The notes: generated by a model from the letters alone, not told the origin. Shown: positions 42,185-51,201, numbered from the stretch's first letter. The stretch: 64,000 bases of DNA from Acidobacteria bacterium 13_1_20CM_3_53_8 (GCA_001920415.1 MNJR01000011.1:1-64000), one strand, 5' to 3'. A program made the numbers and translations.

Positions 42185-43033
42185 TCAGACCGCGACTGGC
42201 GCTTCAATCTTGCCGTGCGACTTGTAGCCAACGAGATTCAGATTCTCATACTTCATGCGAAGAAGACCTTCCAACCCGCGCAAGAGTTTCTCTTCATCAA
42301 CAATCTCAAGGCGCGGCAAGTCGAGCGGCTCGCGTGACAGCAACTCTTCGACCTGCTCCAGGTGATTCTGATAGATGTGATAATCGCCGAGCGTGTAAAT
42401 GAATTCTCCAGCTTCCAACTCGCACACGTGCGCGACCATGTGCGTGAGTAGCGCGTATGAACTGATGTTGAAAGGCACGCCTAAGAATGCGTCGGCTGAG
42501 CGTTGATAAAGCTGGCAGTGCAAGATTTTTTCATTCTCAATTTTGAATTGAAAGAGCGTGTGACACGGTGGAAGATCAACTGCATCGCAGACACGCGGGT
42601 CCCATCCCGAAACTATCAACCGGCGCGAGTTCGGGTTTGTTTCTATCTCACGAAGAAGTCGCGCAATCTGGTCAACTCCATCTTTTTGGGGATAATGACC
42701 GCCGAACGAGCGCCATAGATAACCGTAGATTGGCCCAAGATCGCCCGCCGCGCGACCGAATTTTCGGGTGTGCTCCTCGTCAGCCCATTCTTTCCAGATG
42801 TCAACGCCGCGCGCTCGCAATTCATTCTCGTCCGTGCTGCCGGATAAGAACCAAAATGATTCCTCCGCAATCCATCTGAACGGCACGCGCTTGGTCGTCA
42901 CAATCGGGAAACCTTCGCGCAAATGAAAACGTGTTTGATAGCCGAAGTGAGAGATTGTTCCGACGCCCGTTCGGTCTTGATGACGATGACCGTGCGCTAG
43001 AATTGATTTTAGAAGGTCGTGGTACTGTCTCAT
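42185..43033 (-). CDS. thyA: Thymidylate synthase
   Basis: A 282-residue protein with the catalytic Cys157 in DLPPCHTLFQF, the folate-binding start YHDLLKSILAHGHRHQDRTGVGT, the phosphate Arg pair in PNSRRLIVSGWDP and the C-terminal GKIEAPVAV. It makes dTMP from dUMP using methylene-tetrahydrofolate. Standard length and complete. Confidence 0.97.
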   Translation of the reverse strand: MRQYHDLLKSILAHGHRHQDRTGVGTISHFGYQTRFHLREGFPIVTTKRVPFRWIAEESFWFLSGSTDENELRARGVDIWKEWADEEHTRKFGRAAGDLGPIYGYLWRSFGGHYPQKDGVDQIARLLREIETNPNSRRLIVSGWDPRVCDAVDLPPCHTLFQFKIENEKILHCQLYQRSADAFLGVPFNISSYALLTHMVAHVCELEAGEFIYTLGDYHIYQNHLEQVEELLSREPLDLPRLEIVDEEKLLRGLEGLLRMKYENLNLVGYKSHGKIEAPVAV

Positions 43034-43051
43034 GCTATTTCGTTTGAAAAA

Positions 43052-43825
43052 TCAGCCGAGAAGAAAATCTAGCGAGTCGCGTGAAGTGTAATCAACAGTC
43101 ACGCTGTCCTTCTGAAAAACGCGAGCGGGTTTGTCGCCGACGAGAGAAATTTTTGTCCCCTCGATTCTTAACATTGTGCCTTCGGGCAATCCAACAACGC
43201 GCATGTCAGGATTGGCTATAATGAATTCCGCAATGCGCTCGGCGCGAGTTTCGCCTGCGTGTCCGGGCGGGTGCGCGTCCATGTAGTGCGGGTTGATTTG
43301 AAACGGCACCAGGTTGAGCGCGTCGAAACTCTGCGGCTCGACAATAGGCATGTCATTCGTAGTTCTTATAGTGGGGCATGCCACGTTCGACCCAGCGCTC
43401 CAACCTATGTAAGGCACGCCTTCACAAACACGCGCACGAATTTCATCTAAAATTTTAGTTTCGTAAAGGCCGCGCAGCAGGTGAAAGGTGTTTCCGCCGC
43501 CGACCGATATGGCCTCTGCCTCTCGCACCGCTTTAATTGCGTCTTCCGCTTCGTGTACTGAATCCAGAACATAACCTATCTGGCCGAACGGTTCGCGCAC
43601 AGTCGCCGCGTATTCGTCAAAAGTCCATCGGACGCCTGCGAACGGGACGAAGAGAACGCGCCTCTTTTCCGCGCCCAGAAAATCTTTGATGTATGTTATG
43701 GCGAATTGAAGATAAGGCTCGCCCTCAGTGGTCGAGTTGCTTAGAAGTAGTAATCTACGATTGAGCATTAGGGCTTGAAAGAATTCTTCTCGAAAATTCT
43801 CGAAGGTATTATAAGCTGTGCTCAT
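43052..43825 (-). CDS. pepE: Peptidase E (S51, Asp-specific dipeptidase)
   Basis: About 238-257 residues. Recognised from LLLLSNST, FVPFAGVRWTFDEY, ISVGGGNTFHLLRGL, the nucleophile in GWSAGSNVACPTIRTTNDMPI, INPHYMDAHPPGHAGETR and VGLPEGT, which run parallel to E. coli PepE. It cleaves Asp-Xaa dipeptides in the cytoplasm. The first 19 residues before MLNRRLLLLSNST are extra compared with PepE; a start at 43768 is possible. Neither site has a good ribosome signal. It precedes thyA by 18 nt. Confidence 0.92.
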   Translation of the reverse strand: MSTAYNTFENFREEFFQALMLNRRLLLLSNSTTEGEPYLQFAITYIKDFLGAEKRRVLFVPFAGVRWTFDEYAATVREPFGQIGYVLDSVHEAEDAIKAVREAEAISVGGGNTFHLLRGLYETKILDEIRARVCEGVPYIGWSAGSNVACPTIRTTNDMPIVEPQSFDALNLVPFQINPHYMDAHPPGHAGETRAERIAEFIIANPDMRVVGLPEGTMLRIEGTKISLVGDKPARVFQKDSVTVDYTSRDSLDFLLG

Positions 43826-43857
43826 ATTCGTAATGCAAGTTTAACCGCCGCAGGAAG

Positions 43858-43985
43858 GGTGGAAGAAAAGGAAAAAAGGGAAATGGGGAAAAGGGTAAAG
43901 GGAGAAGGCTGTTAGTCATCTTCCTTTTCTCTCTTTCCCTCTTCCCCTTTTACCCATTTCCCCTTTTTCCCCTTCTTCTTTTATA
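43858..43985. repeat. Simple-word palindrome (AAAAGGGAAATGGGGAAAAGGG words)
   Basis: GGAAAAAAGGGAAATGGGG words are answered by CCCCTTTTACCCATTTCCCC and TTTCCCTCTTCC. It occupies the divergent gap between pepE and the homoserine dehydrogenase gene, just before the latter's start. Confidence 0.85.
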
Positions 43986-44005
43986 TCTTTGCAGGGAAAC
44001 TGAAA

Positions 44006-45031
44006 ATGAGTTGCTACAACCTCTGCTTGCTAGGCTTCGGAAACGTAGGACGCGCGCTCGCCGAATTGCTCGTCAAGAAAGATGAAGAGATGCGCGAGGA
44101 GTTCGGCATTGAGTGGCGCATCACGGGCGTTGCTACCAGACGCATGGGCTGGCTCGCTTCGCCAGAAGGTTTTGACTTGGTGAAGCTGTTGGCCGGAGAT
44201 GTGGTGGCGAACGTTGAGCCGCAGCCCTATGGTGTGCGCGAATGGTTGAAGACAGCGCGAGCCGACGTTCTATTCGAGACTACTTCGCTCAACCATTTGA
44301 CAGGTCGGCCAGCCATTGATTATCTGCGCGCGGCATTGGAAGCGGGCGCGCATGCGATTACTGCTAACAAAGGCGCGGTTGTTCATGGTTACAGGGAATT
44401 GAGCGAGTTGGCCCGGAATGTCGGGAAAAGATTTTTCTTCGAGGCGACCTGTCTGGATAGCGCGCCCGTCTTCTCGCTCTTCCGCGAAACCTTGCCCGCC
44501 GCGCGCCTCTTAAGTTTCAAGGGCATCTTCAACTCTACTACGACCGTGATCCTTGAAGAGATGGAGGCTGGAAAAAGTTTTGAAGATGGTGTGAGACGCG
44601 CGCAAGCGTTGGGTATAACCGAGACCGATCCGAGCCAGGATGTTGACGGCTGGGACGCCGCCGTGAAGCTTTGCGCGATAGCAAATGTTTTGATGAGCGT
44701 GCCGCTCAAGCTTGATGAGATTGAAAGGGAAGGAATTCGCGGATTGAATACTGAAAAGGTTAGGGCAGCGCGCGACGTAGGGAGACCTTTCAGGCTTGTC
44801 GCGCGTGCTGCGCGCACAATTGATAATCGTGTTGTGGCGAGCGTGCGGCCCGAACAGATTTCTGGGGATGATCCGCTCGGCGCAATCAGCGGCACGTCGC
44901 TTATGGTTCATTTCGAACTTGATATGATGCCGGGCTTGACCGTCACCTCGCATCATCCGAATTTGCAGAGCACGGCTTACGCCTTTGCGAGAACCTGCAA
45001 TGCACTTAAAGCTCAAGTCAATGAGAATTGA
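44006..45031 (+). CDS. hom: Homoserine dehydrogenase
   Basis: A 341-residue protein. The NAD(P) site is LCLLGFGNVGRALAELL, followed by the substrate domain with ITANKGAVVHGY, FEATCLDSAPV and GIFNSTTTVILEEMEAGKSFEDGVRRAQALGITETDPSQDVDGWDAAVK, in which the Asp and Lys of the active site are visible. It lacks the C-terminal ACT domain of most feedback-regulated forms, so it may escape threonine control. It reduces aspartate semialdehyde to homoserine for methionine and threonine. The stop lies in the half-palindrome that follows. Confidence 0.93.
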   Translation: MSCYNLCLLGFGNVGRALAELLVKKDEEMREEFGIEWRITGVATRRMGWLASPEGFDLVKLLAGDVVANVEPQPYGVREWLKTARADVLFETTSLNHLTGRPAIDYLRAALEAGAHAITANKGAVVHGYRELSELARNVGKRFFFEATCLDSAPVFSLFRETLPAARLLSFKGIFNSTTTVILEEMEAGKSFEDGVRRAQALGITETDPSQDVDGWDAAVKLCAIANVLMSVPLKLDEIEREGIRGLNTEKVRAARDVGRPFRLVARAARTIDNRVVASVRPEQISGDDPLGAISGTSLMVHFELDMMPGLTVTSHHPNLQSTAYAFARTCNALKAQVNEN

Positions 45032-45085
45032 GGGTTCACGCAAAGGCGCAAAGAAAAGAGATAAGCTCGCTAAGGCTTGGCATTT
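45024..45085. repeat. Half of a CGCAAAG-type palindrome, family B, copy 6
   Basis: Only one arm is present: TTGAGGGTTCACGCAAAGGC, then GCAAAGAAAAGAGATAAGCTC. It contributes the final codons of the homoserine dehydrogenase gene. The partner arm is missing, so it is a solo end or a remnant. Confidence 0.75.
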
Positions 45086-45090
45086 GATTC

Positions 45091-46356
45091 TCAAGTTGAA
45101 TTCATGTTCCCGCTTGCAACCTCTCTTACTGCGTCAACCAAGCGCTCAATCTCTTCCCCGGTCGTGTAGCAGGCGCAGCCCGCGCGTACGAAGCCTTCTA
45201 CGGCCTGGCCGCAGCGCTCTACAACAGTCGCAGCGTAAAAATCTCCGTGCGAAGCGAAGATGCCGCGCGATGCTAATCTCCTAGAAACATCAGTTGACGC
45301 GCAGTTCGAGACCGTAAAGGAGAGCGTAGGAGTGCGTGGGCTTTCGGGCGGCGGGCCGTAGAGGCAGACACCGTTGATTGAAGAGAGGCCGTCCCACATT
45401 TTCCCGAAAAGCGCCGCGCCGCGCGTGTGAAGCTCTGCGAAAACCGTTTCCAATCTCTCGCGTCTTGTGTCGCCGTCTGCGAGCGATGCTAGAAAATTCA
45501 GGGCTTCGGCAGCGCCCACTATGCCCTCATGATTCTGCGTTCCTGTCTCTACACGTTCGGGCGCTGTGTCGGGCGCTGGAATCAGTTTCGGAAAATCCAG
45601 CGATTCTAGAAGGTGCTGCTTGCCATAAAACATGCCAACGTGCGGGCCGTAGAACTTGTATGCGGAGCAAGCTAGAAAATCGCAATCCAACTCGCGCACG
45701 TCTATGAGCACGTGCGGCGCGTAATGAACTGCGTCAACGAAGACGAGCGCGCCTACAGAGTGAGCAAGCTCAGCCGCGCGCTTCACATCAGTGATCGTTC
45801 CCAGAGCATTTGAGGCCGCGCCTATCGCTAAAAGTTTAGTTCGGCGGTTGATGTTTCGCTGAAAATCTTCCCAATCAAGCTCGCCCGTCTCCGGCTTCAT
45901 CTTCACGACGCGCACCGTCACGCCACGCTCACGCGCGAGCGCCTGCCAAGGCGCAACGTTCGCGTGATGGTCTAACTCTGTGACTACTATTTCATCGCCT
46001 GAGCCAATCATTCTCCCGATTGTTCTTGAAAGATGAAAGGCGAGCGTCGTCATGTTCGCGCCGAACGCAATCTCGGTCGGCTTCGCGTGAAGATATTCAG
46101 CAAACGCTTCGCGCGCCATTTCAAGCGCCGCATCCGTCTCTGCGCTAGTAGGATATTCCCAGTGCGTGTTTGCATTGTGATGAAAGAGATAATCGTTCAT
46201 CGCTTCAACCACGGAGCGCGGAACTTGCGTGCCGCCCGGCCCGTCGAAGTACGCGACCGGAAAACCGTTATGCATGCGCTCAAGTGCAGGAAAATGCGAC
46301 CTGATTTCTGTTATTGAAGCGACGCGCATGGTCGCTCGTTGTGCTTGTTCGGTCAT
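45091..46356 (-). CDS. Cysteine desulfurase-like aminotransferase class V protein
   Basis: A 421-residue protein. The N-terminal PVAYFDGPGGTQVPRSVVEAM, the PLP lysine in ACSAYKFYGPHVGMFYG, and VETGTQNHEGIVGAAEALNFL mark the VC1184-type cysteine desulfurase-like family (TIGR01976). It lacks the mobile catalytic Cys loop of IscS at the usual place, so it may act as a selenocysteine lyase-like or isopenicillin epimerase-like enzyme rather than in Fe-S assembly. It is convergent with hom. A link with a selenoprotein in this genome is only speculative. Confidence 0.88.
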   Translation of the reverse strand: MTEQAQRATMRVASITEIRSHFPALERMHNGFPVAYFDGPGGTQVPRSVVEAMNDYLFHHNANTHWEYPTSAETDAALEMAREAFAEYLHAKPTEIAFGANMTTLAFHLSRTIGRMIGSGDEIVVTELDHHANVAPWQALARERGVTVRVVKMKPETGELDWEDFQRNINRRTKLLAIGAASNALGTITDVKRAAELAHSVGALVFVDAVHYAPHVLIDVRELDCDFLACSAYKFYGPHVGMFYGKQHLLESLDFPKLIPAPDTAPERVETGTQNHEGIVGAAEALNFLASLADGDTRRERLETVFAELHTRGAALFGKMWDGLSSINGVCLYGPPPESPRTPTLSFTVSNCASTDVSRRLASRGIFASHGDFYAATVVERCGQAVEGFVRAGCACYTTGEEIERLVDAVREVASGNMNST

Positions 46357-46396
46357 AAACTTAAAGAATGGAATTGAGAGCGGTCAGCCAATCGTC

Positions 46397-46798
46397 TCAC
46401 TCTGTACTTTCGTATGATTGGAATTCGCTTGGACTAAGTATGCTAATGCCTTTGAACTGCTTCAGAATAAGCAAATCCTTATCGCCTGTGACAATGCACT
46501 CACAATTACCTGCCACAGCAGTCGCTAAAATATTATCATCGTCGGCATCTCTGCAAACGGGCGCGTCTAACGCCACAGGTAACACAACTTCCAGTTGTGA
46601 GCGTAAGAGTCTTACTACTTCATCAGCAGTTTCTGACGTGTGCTTGAATTTCTCAACCAGCTTGTCTCTAACTTCGTTGAGAATAAATTCGGAGGTTACT
46701 AATTCGTGATGGCTGATGCAATGTTCAAGCAGTTGATGGCAGACGCCGCGAGCGATAAGGGCGGCAATGAGGACGTTAGTATCAAGGACGATTTTCAC
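46397..46798 (-). CDS. PIN-domain toxin (TIGR00305-type putative toxin)
   Basis: A 133-residue protein with the PIN acidic residues in MKIVLDTNVLIAALI (Asp6), SEFILNEV (Glu), CRDADDDNILATA (Asp) and CIVTGDKDLL (Asp). These Mg-dependent RNases usually cut tRNA or rRNA. It overlaps its antitoxin by 4 nt. Confidence 0.88.
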   Translation of the reverse strand: MKIVLDTNVLIAALIARGVCHQLLEHCISHHELVTSEFILNEVRDKLVEKFKHTSETADEVVRLLRSQLEVVLPVALDAPVCRDADDDNILATAVAGNCECIVTGDKDLLILKQFKGISILSPSEFQSYESTE

Positions 46799-47007
46799 GA
46801 GACCTTATCAAACACATCTTGGTCGGTGTAAGGCTCTGACGATTGCGCCATCATACGCTCCCGCAGATTCCTGAATCGTCGTATGAATAGATAATCTTTC
46901 AAAGCCTTTTCGACAATCTCTTCCTGCGAAACACCCTCTTCGCGCACAGCATCGTCAAGCGCTGCTTTAGTATCGTCCGGCAAATCAATAGTTATTATCT
47001 GGCTCAT
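46795..47007 (-). CDS. Ribbon-helix-helix antitoxin of the PIN toxin
   Basis: A 70-residue protein with the RHH pattern IITIDLPDDTKAALDDAVREEGVSQEEIVEKALKDYLFIR, followed by a short tail that probably wraps the toxin. It is immediately upstream of and overlapping the PIN gene, as in VapBC modules. Confidence 0.83.
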   Translation of the reverse strand: MSQIITIDLPDDTKAALDDAVREEGVSQEEIVEKALKDYLFIRRFRNLRERMMAQSSEPYTDQDVFDKVS

Positions 47008-47135
47008 AAGTCATCCCTCAACTTTGGAGCGAGAATAACATAAGCTGAATTATGCGTTAAGTGACGCTGACGACAAGTAAGAGGGACTAAGAATGATGAG
47101 GGGCATGTTAACTCGCGGTTAGCCTGAAGGACTTG

Positions 47136-47888
47136 TTAGGCTTGGTGCGACCGGACTCTCCAATTCCTTTCCTGAATGCTTTGATGGAATTCACGCACAA
47201 ATGCAAAGTCATCTTCTGTAATAGGCATTCCTTTAACCGGATGCATAACGTAATTACGAATGCTATTCAACTTGTTCAGATTACTGAGAAACTTCTTCTT
47301 CTCTTTAACAAAGAGTTGAGGCAGAACTTGAGAAAACACTGCCCACTGATCCTCTAAGATTTTTCGCAAGTGTATGAATGTGGTGTAGCAGAATAGCTCC
47401 GCTGCTGGCTCCGTTTCTTCTTCTCTTAACCTCGCGCAATCTTTACGAATCTCGACATGAATCCCTTTACGCCACCAGCAATCTTCTCCTTCTCCATAAT
47501 TAGCAATAAGGATTCTCTTAATCATTTCGTGTAGTGTAGTTTCAATTTTGTAAATGAATTCATACATATCACCGAGAGAAATCCTAGCATCCTTAAGCTT
47601 CATGTAAATTTCAAGCTCTTTATAATCCAGCAAATGACCTTCTCTTTTAGCAGTATGAAATACTGAGTGGTAATCTTTCTTTTCGCTTCTAAGGATTATA
47701 TCTTCCATAGTTTTTCTCGTTTCAGCATCAATACTGAAAAGAATGTCAGATCGTCTGATTGCTCCTTCTACAACTTTGATATACAAATATTGCTCTACCG
47801 TGCCAGTGCTTATGCCCATCATAGAAGCAATTTGACTCGGACTATTGCCCGCAATTAAAAGTGATGCTGCTTCGTCTTTCCTAGCCAT
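47136..47888 (-). CDS. HTH plus HEPN (Swt1-type) domain protein
   Basis: A 250-residue protein. Residues about 1-40 form a resolvase/LuxR-like helix-turn-helix (EAASLLIAGNSPSQIASMMGISTGTVEQYL). From about 105 to 240 a helical HEPN domain carries the R-x4-H motif as Arg211...His216 (LNSIRNYVMHP), with upstream YEFIYKIETTLHEMIKRIL and HLRKILEDQW segments that resemble the Swt1 HEPN branch. HEPN proteins with R-x4-6-H are RNases of toxin-antitoxin and defence systems. Combining DNA-binding and HEPN parts suggests a self-regulated toxin or a specificity factor. It lies beside a PIN toxin pair; no minimal nucleotidyltransferase antitoxin is next to it. Confidence 0.7.
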   Translation of the reverse strand: MARKDEAASLLIAGNSPSQIASMMGISTGTVEQYLYIKVVEGAIRRSDILFSIDAETRKTMEDIILRSEKKDYHSVFHTAKREGHLLDYKELEIYMKLKDARISLGDMYEFIYKIETTLHEMIKRILIANYGEGEDCWWRKGIHVEIRKDCARLREEETEPAAELFCYTTFIHLRKILEDQWAVFSQVLPQLFVKEKKKFLSNLNKLNSIRNYVMHPVKGMPITEDDFAFVREFHQSIQERNWRVRSHQA

Positions 47889-47922
47889 AAGTTCTCTCTA
47901 GAAGAAAAAGCCTAACTCATAT

Positions 47923-48732
47923 TCAACTCGCCTGCTTGTGCTGATCCTCGTTCGCCTGATTGCGTTGCGCTATTGTGTAGAGAATCGTCTTGACTTGAAA
48001 TGGTGTGAGACCGGGGTAGGCTTCCATGATGAGCGCTATGACTCCGGCGATGTGCGGGCAGGCGAAGCTGTTGCCGGTCAGTTGGCGATAGCCGCCGCCG
48101 GGCCATGTGGTGCGAACCTGTACGCCGGGCGCTATGAGTTCAATCACCTGACCGTAGCGGAAGCCGAAGTTGAAGGGATCGCCGCCTTCGCGTTTGACTA
48201 CGGAGACGAGCGAGGAGGAGAAGATTGAAGGGTAGCTGGGCTGCGGTAGATTGTTTGCGGCGGCGACTACTATGCAGCCGAAGTGGTATGCGCGATCCAG
48301 CAGATCGTGAAGAGGCCCGAAGTATTCCGGCTTCGTAGTGCCGAGCGAGAGGTTTATGACGCTCATGCGCTGCTTGACGGCGTAATCAAGTCCGGCAAGA
48401 AACATCTCGCCTGAGCCTGATGCGTTTGGCCCAAGCACTTTTATGCTGTAAAGCTCTGCTTCGGGCGCGACCGTAGTGATGATGCCTGCGCAAGCCGTTC
48501 CATGACCCGCCACGTCGCCCGCAGTTGATTGGCGAAAGACAGTTCGCCCGCCTTCCTGGATTGCCTCGACAGACTCTTTTATCTTGCCTTTGAGCGCGGG
48601 GTGTTCCGTGTCAATGCCGCTGTCAATGATGGCAACGCGCACGCCACGCCCCGTACGCCCTTTCCATGTCGTGTCGGGCGTGATAGTCCCCCACAAGTCG
48701 TTCTTGGTTTTTGCGGCACGAGCACGCGCCAT
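47923..48732 (-). CDS. Short cytoplasmic S8 peptidase
   Basis: A 269-residue protein with no signal peptide or propeptide. The triad is in VAIIDSGIDTEHP, GHGTACAGI and GNSFACPHIAG; the oxyanion Asn is in VAAANNLPQ. It consists of the catalytic domain only, so its activity must be controlled from outside. The gene follows the GAF-domain gene by about 20 nt. The pair may form a sensor-protease switch. Confidence 0.87.
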   Translation of the reverse strand: MARARAAKTKNDLWGTITPDTTWKGRTGRGVRVAIIDSGIDTEHPALKGKIKESVEAIQEGGRTVFRQSTAGDVAGHGTACAGIITTVAPEAELYSIKVLGPNASGSGEMFLAGLDYAVKQRMSVINLSLGTTKPEYFGPLHDLLDRAYHFGCIVVAAANNLPQPSYPSIFSSSLVSVVKREGGDPFNFGFRYGQVIELIAPGVQVRTTWPGGGYRQLTGNSFACPHIAGVIALIMEAYPGLTPFQVKTILYTIAQRNQANEDQHKQAS

Positions 48733-48753
48733 GTCTGAATAGTCCTCTTCGGT

Positions 48754-49584
48754 TTAGAAGCTGAAATAGCCAGTGCTGATTGTAGAGCGCTTCTCAGTCC
48801 AGCGCGCGAGCGAGTCCAGTATGTCTCGGCACAACTGCCGCTCGGCGTCGCCGCGACTCGCTATGTCGCGCAAAGAGATGGCGAGTTGCAGAAGGTCTTT
48901 GTGTTCGGGCGCAGAGCGCACACGCTTGACCCACTCGCGCACCTCGCGCCCATCGTCGCCTTTCATAGCTGCGTCTAGCGAGCGCGCGAATAGAGTTTCA
49001 ATCAACCCTGCGGTCTCGTGCGCTTCTACTAATGAAGCGATTGCATCTGCGAAGTGCGCTGCGCGATCCATCTCTTCGGGCGAGAATGGATCATAGGGCG
49101 GCTCGCCCGGTCGGTTGACGAATTCCAAAACGCCGACCATCTCGCTGCCCGTGCGCAATGGCGTTGCCAGCAGCGTCACGGTCTTGAAGCCCGTTCGCTT
49201 GTCCGCTTCAGACCAGAAAGAGCCTTCTTTGGAAACGTCAGCGACGGCCATAGGCTGACCCGTTGAGAAGACCAGTCCCGCTATGCCTTTGCCGGGCGGG
49301 ATGCGAACCTTCTTTAATTCATCGGCCACGTCGCTGAGCGCGGCAAGGAATTTCAGGCCGCCGCGCGAGCCGTCGCGCACAAGGACTGAGGCTGTGTCCG
49401 AGCCTACGTCCGCAGCGGCTATGCGCAGCAGGTTCTCTATTGAATTCGTGAGCGGCGAGGTAAGCGAGTTTGCCACGTCAATCGCTCTGACGGCGTCGCG
49501 CAGCCGCGCCTCGAACGAACCCTTTCGGCTGGCGCGCTTTCGTGACGCGCTCTTCTTACTCGATTTCCTGGGGGCAGATTTCAT
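48754..49584 (-). CDS. GAF-domain sensor protein
   Basis: A 276-residue protein. Residues 1-30 are strongly basic (KSAPRKSSKKSASRKRASRKG), followed by a helix (about 35-60) and one GAF domain (about 60-190: NLLRIAAADVGSDTASVLVRDG...IPPGKGIAGLVFSTGQPMAVADVSKE...LLATPLRTGSEMVGVLEFVN). A C-terminal helical region follows with no known output domain. GAF domains bind small ligands or cofactors. I chose the ATG at 49584 because AGGA precedes it at suitable distance; 49593 is possible. It is upstream of the S8 peptidase. Confidence 0.78.
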   Translation of the reverse strand: MKSAPRKSSKKSASRKRASRKGSFEARLRDAVRAIDVANSLTSPLTNSIENLLRIAAADVGSDTASVLVRDGSRGGLKFLAALSDVADELKKVRIPPGKGIAGLVFSTGQPMAVADVSKEGSFWSEADKRTGFKTVTLLATPLRTGSEMVGVLEFVNRPGEPPYDPFSPEEMDRAAHFADAIASLVEAHETAGLIETLFARSLDAAMKGDDGREVREWVKRVRSAPEHKDLLQLAISLRDIASRGDAERQLCRDILDSLARWTEKRSTISTGYFSF

Positions 49585-49726
49585 CGTCTTCATTCCTAGG
49601 TAGAAAGATTCTCGGCCAGTTGAGATTAAAATGCGCACGGACATTATACGCAAGTTCGTGCAGCGTGGAAGGGAAGAAAGGTAAAGCCAGGCTTGAGAGC
49701 AGGCGGTCTTATGATATTTTAATGCG

Positions 49727-49812
49727 AAGACGCTTTGCCTTTCTTAGCGTCTTTGCTTCTACAGCGTGAAACTTTTTCTCACGCAAAGACGCCAAGTCGC
49801 TAAGAAGTATCT
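49727..49812. repeat. CGCAAAG-type palindrome, family B, copy 7
   Basis: The left arm CTTAGCGTCTTTGCTTCTAC has the TACAGCG variant. The right arm TCACGCAAAGACGCCAAGTCGCTAAGAAG lacks it, so the arms pair only partly. It lies in a divergent gap. Confidence 0.85.
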
Positions 49813-49854
49813 CGGTTTACATGTTTTAAGATGAATTTCAAATTTTGGGTAGAG

Positions 49855-50685
49855 ATGATGTCTGAAACTGCTGCTCCAAAGATTCAGGATCGTGTGAGAG
49901 AAGGGTTGAATCGCGCGTCGAGCCTTGTAAAAGAGAAGGATGTGAGCGGGGCTATTGAAGAGCTTGAGGCCGCGCTATTAAACGCTCGCTCGTCGCCTTA
50001 CGAAGTAGAGTTCGCAACGCGCGTGCAATTGGCGCTCACGCTTGCAGACCTTTACCTTTCTGTTGACGAGCGAGAGCGTGCGCGCTTGATGCTTGTTGAA
50101 GAGGCTGCATTCGCAGATAAGATTGTAGAGATAACGCGATTGACAGGCTCTGCCGCGCAGAAGCGCTCGGCTGCGGGCTTTCGTGTGCAGGTGCGTGACC
50201 GCGCAACGCAAGTTGCGTTAATTGGCAAGCAAGCGCCGGAGATTTCCGTGAAGGAATGGTTGATGGGAGAGCCTGTGACGCTTCAAGATTTGCGCGGGCG
50301 CGTCGTGCTGCTTGAATTCTGGGCAACATGGTGCAAGCCATGCGGGGAGATGTTCCCGAAGTTGAAGCGATTGGACGAAGAGCATAGAGCGCACGGTCTG
50401 GAAATCATTGCGCTCACGCGCCACTATTTCGCGCAGCGCAACGAGGCATCGTCCGTCGAAGAAGAATTTAATCTGATGCGCGCCATGATAACGCAGCATG
50501 AGTTAAAGTTTCGCGTGGGCGTCGCGGAAGACGAGCGATTGCAGGCAACTTACGGCGCGACCGGCCTGCCTACGCTGGTGCTGATTGATCGTCGCGGCAT
50601 CGTGCGCGACGCGGGGCCGGGTGGCGGCGACGACAGGCGTTTCAACGAGTTATTGTTGAATTGTCTGGAAGAAGATTTTAATTGA
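49855..50685 (+). CDS. TlpA-like thioredoxin-fold protein with N-terminal helical domain
   Basis: About 276 residues from the ATG at 49855 (ATG at 49858 is equally possible; GGGTAGAG precedes both). Residues 1-120 are TPR-like helices (REGLNRASSLVKEKDVSGAIEELEAALLNA). From about 130 comes a TlpA/ResA-type thioredoxin fold (IGKQAPEISVKEWL...EFWATWCKPCGEMFPKLK) with active-site CKPC, cis-Pro region GLPTLVLID. There is no signal peptide, so a cytoplasmic disulfide reductase or thiol regulator is likelier than a periplasmic one. Confidence 0.83.
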   Translation: MMSETAAPKIQDRVREGLNRASSLVKEKDVSGAIEELEAALLNARSSPYEVEFATRVQLALTLADLYLSVDERERARLMLVEEAAFADKIVEITRLTGSAAQKRSAAGFRVQVRDRATQVALIGKQAPEISVKEWLMGEPVTLQDLRGRVVLLEFWATWCKPCGEMFPKLKRLDEEHRAHGLEIIALTRHYFAQRNEASSVEEEFNLMRAMITQHELKFRVGVAEDERLQATYGATGLPTLVLIDRRGIVRDAGPGGGDDRRFNELLLNCLEEDFN

Positions 50686-50736
50686 ACAGGTCGCTCGGCG
50701 TCTTCAGCTTGAGATTAAGTTTTCGCACACTTACAG

Positions 50737-51201
50737 TCACCACCGATGATAAGCCGGATGTCCGGGCTTGACCGCAACGAATGTCCCGCGACAGGTGGCG
50801 CAGACCTTTTCCTTTGCTATCAGTTCAGCTTCTACAATTGCTTTGTCGTCCGTTGATTCGACTACGCGAGCGACCAGTCGCACCGCTTCATCCGTAGGCG
50901 TCGGGCGAAGCAGTTTTATGTGATAATCTGCGGTCACAGTGCACGGCGGATGATCCGCCCCTGCGCGTTTCATCAAGTGATAGGCGGCTGTCCAGTTCGA
51001 GTGGCAGTCTAAGAGCGTTCCAATGATTCCGCCGCTCAGTATGCCCGTGAACGCCTCGTGATGCTTTTCAGGCATCCACTCTGCGATAACTTCATCGCCA
51101 CTCGTGAAGCTGCGAATGTGCAAGCCCTTCGGATTAGCCGGGCCGCAGCCGAAGCAAGCGTTAGCGAGCGAGTATGTTTCCTGTAAGCTCTTTTCAGTCA
51201 T
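50737..51201 (-). CDS. PaaI-type hotdog thioesterase
   Basis: A 154-residue hotdog fold: ACFGCGPANPKGLHI, then FTGILSGGIIGTLLDCHSNWTAAYHL (the central helix) and YHIKLLRPTP. It hydrolyses acyl-CoA thioesters, substrate unknown. It is monocistronic. Confidence 0.83.
   Translation of the reverse strand: MTEKSLQETYSLANACFGCGPANPKGLHIRSFTSGDEVIAEWMPEKHHEAFTGILSGGIIGTLLDCHSNWTAAYHLMKRAGADHPPCTVTADYHIKLLRPTPTDEAVRLVARVVESTDDKAIVEAELIAKEKVCATCRGTFVAVKPGHPAYHRW

Noticed and set aside
44389-45094. Long antisense frames opposite homoserine dehydrogenase
   Set aside because: They overlap fully with a certain gene and have no motif or ribosome site.
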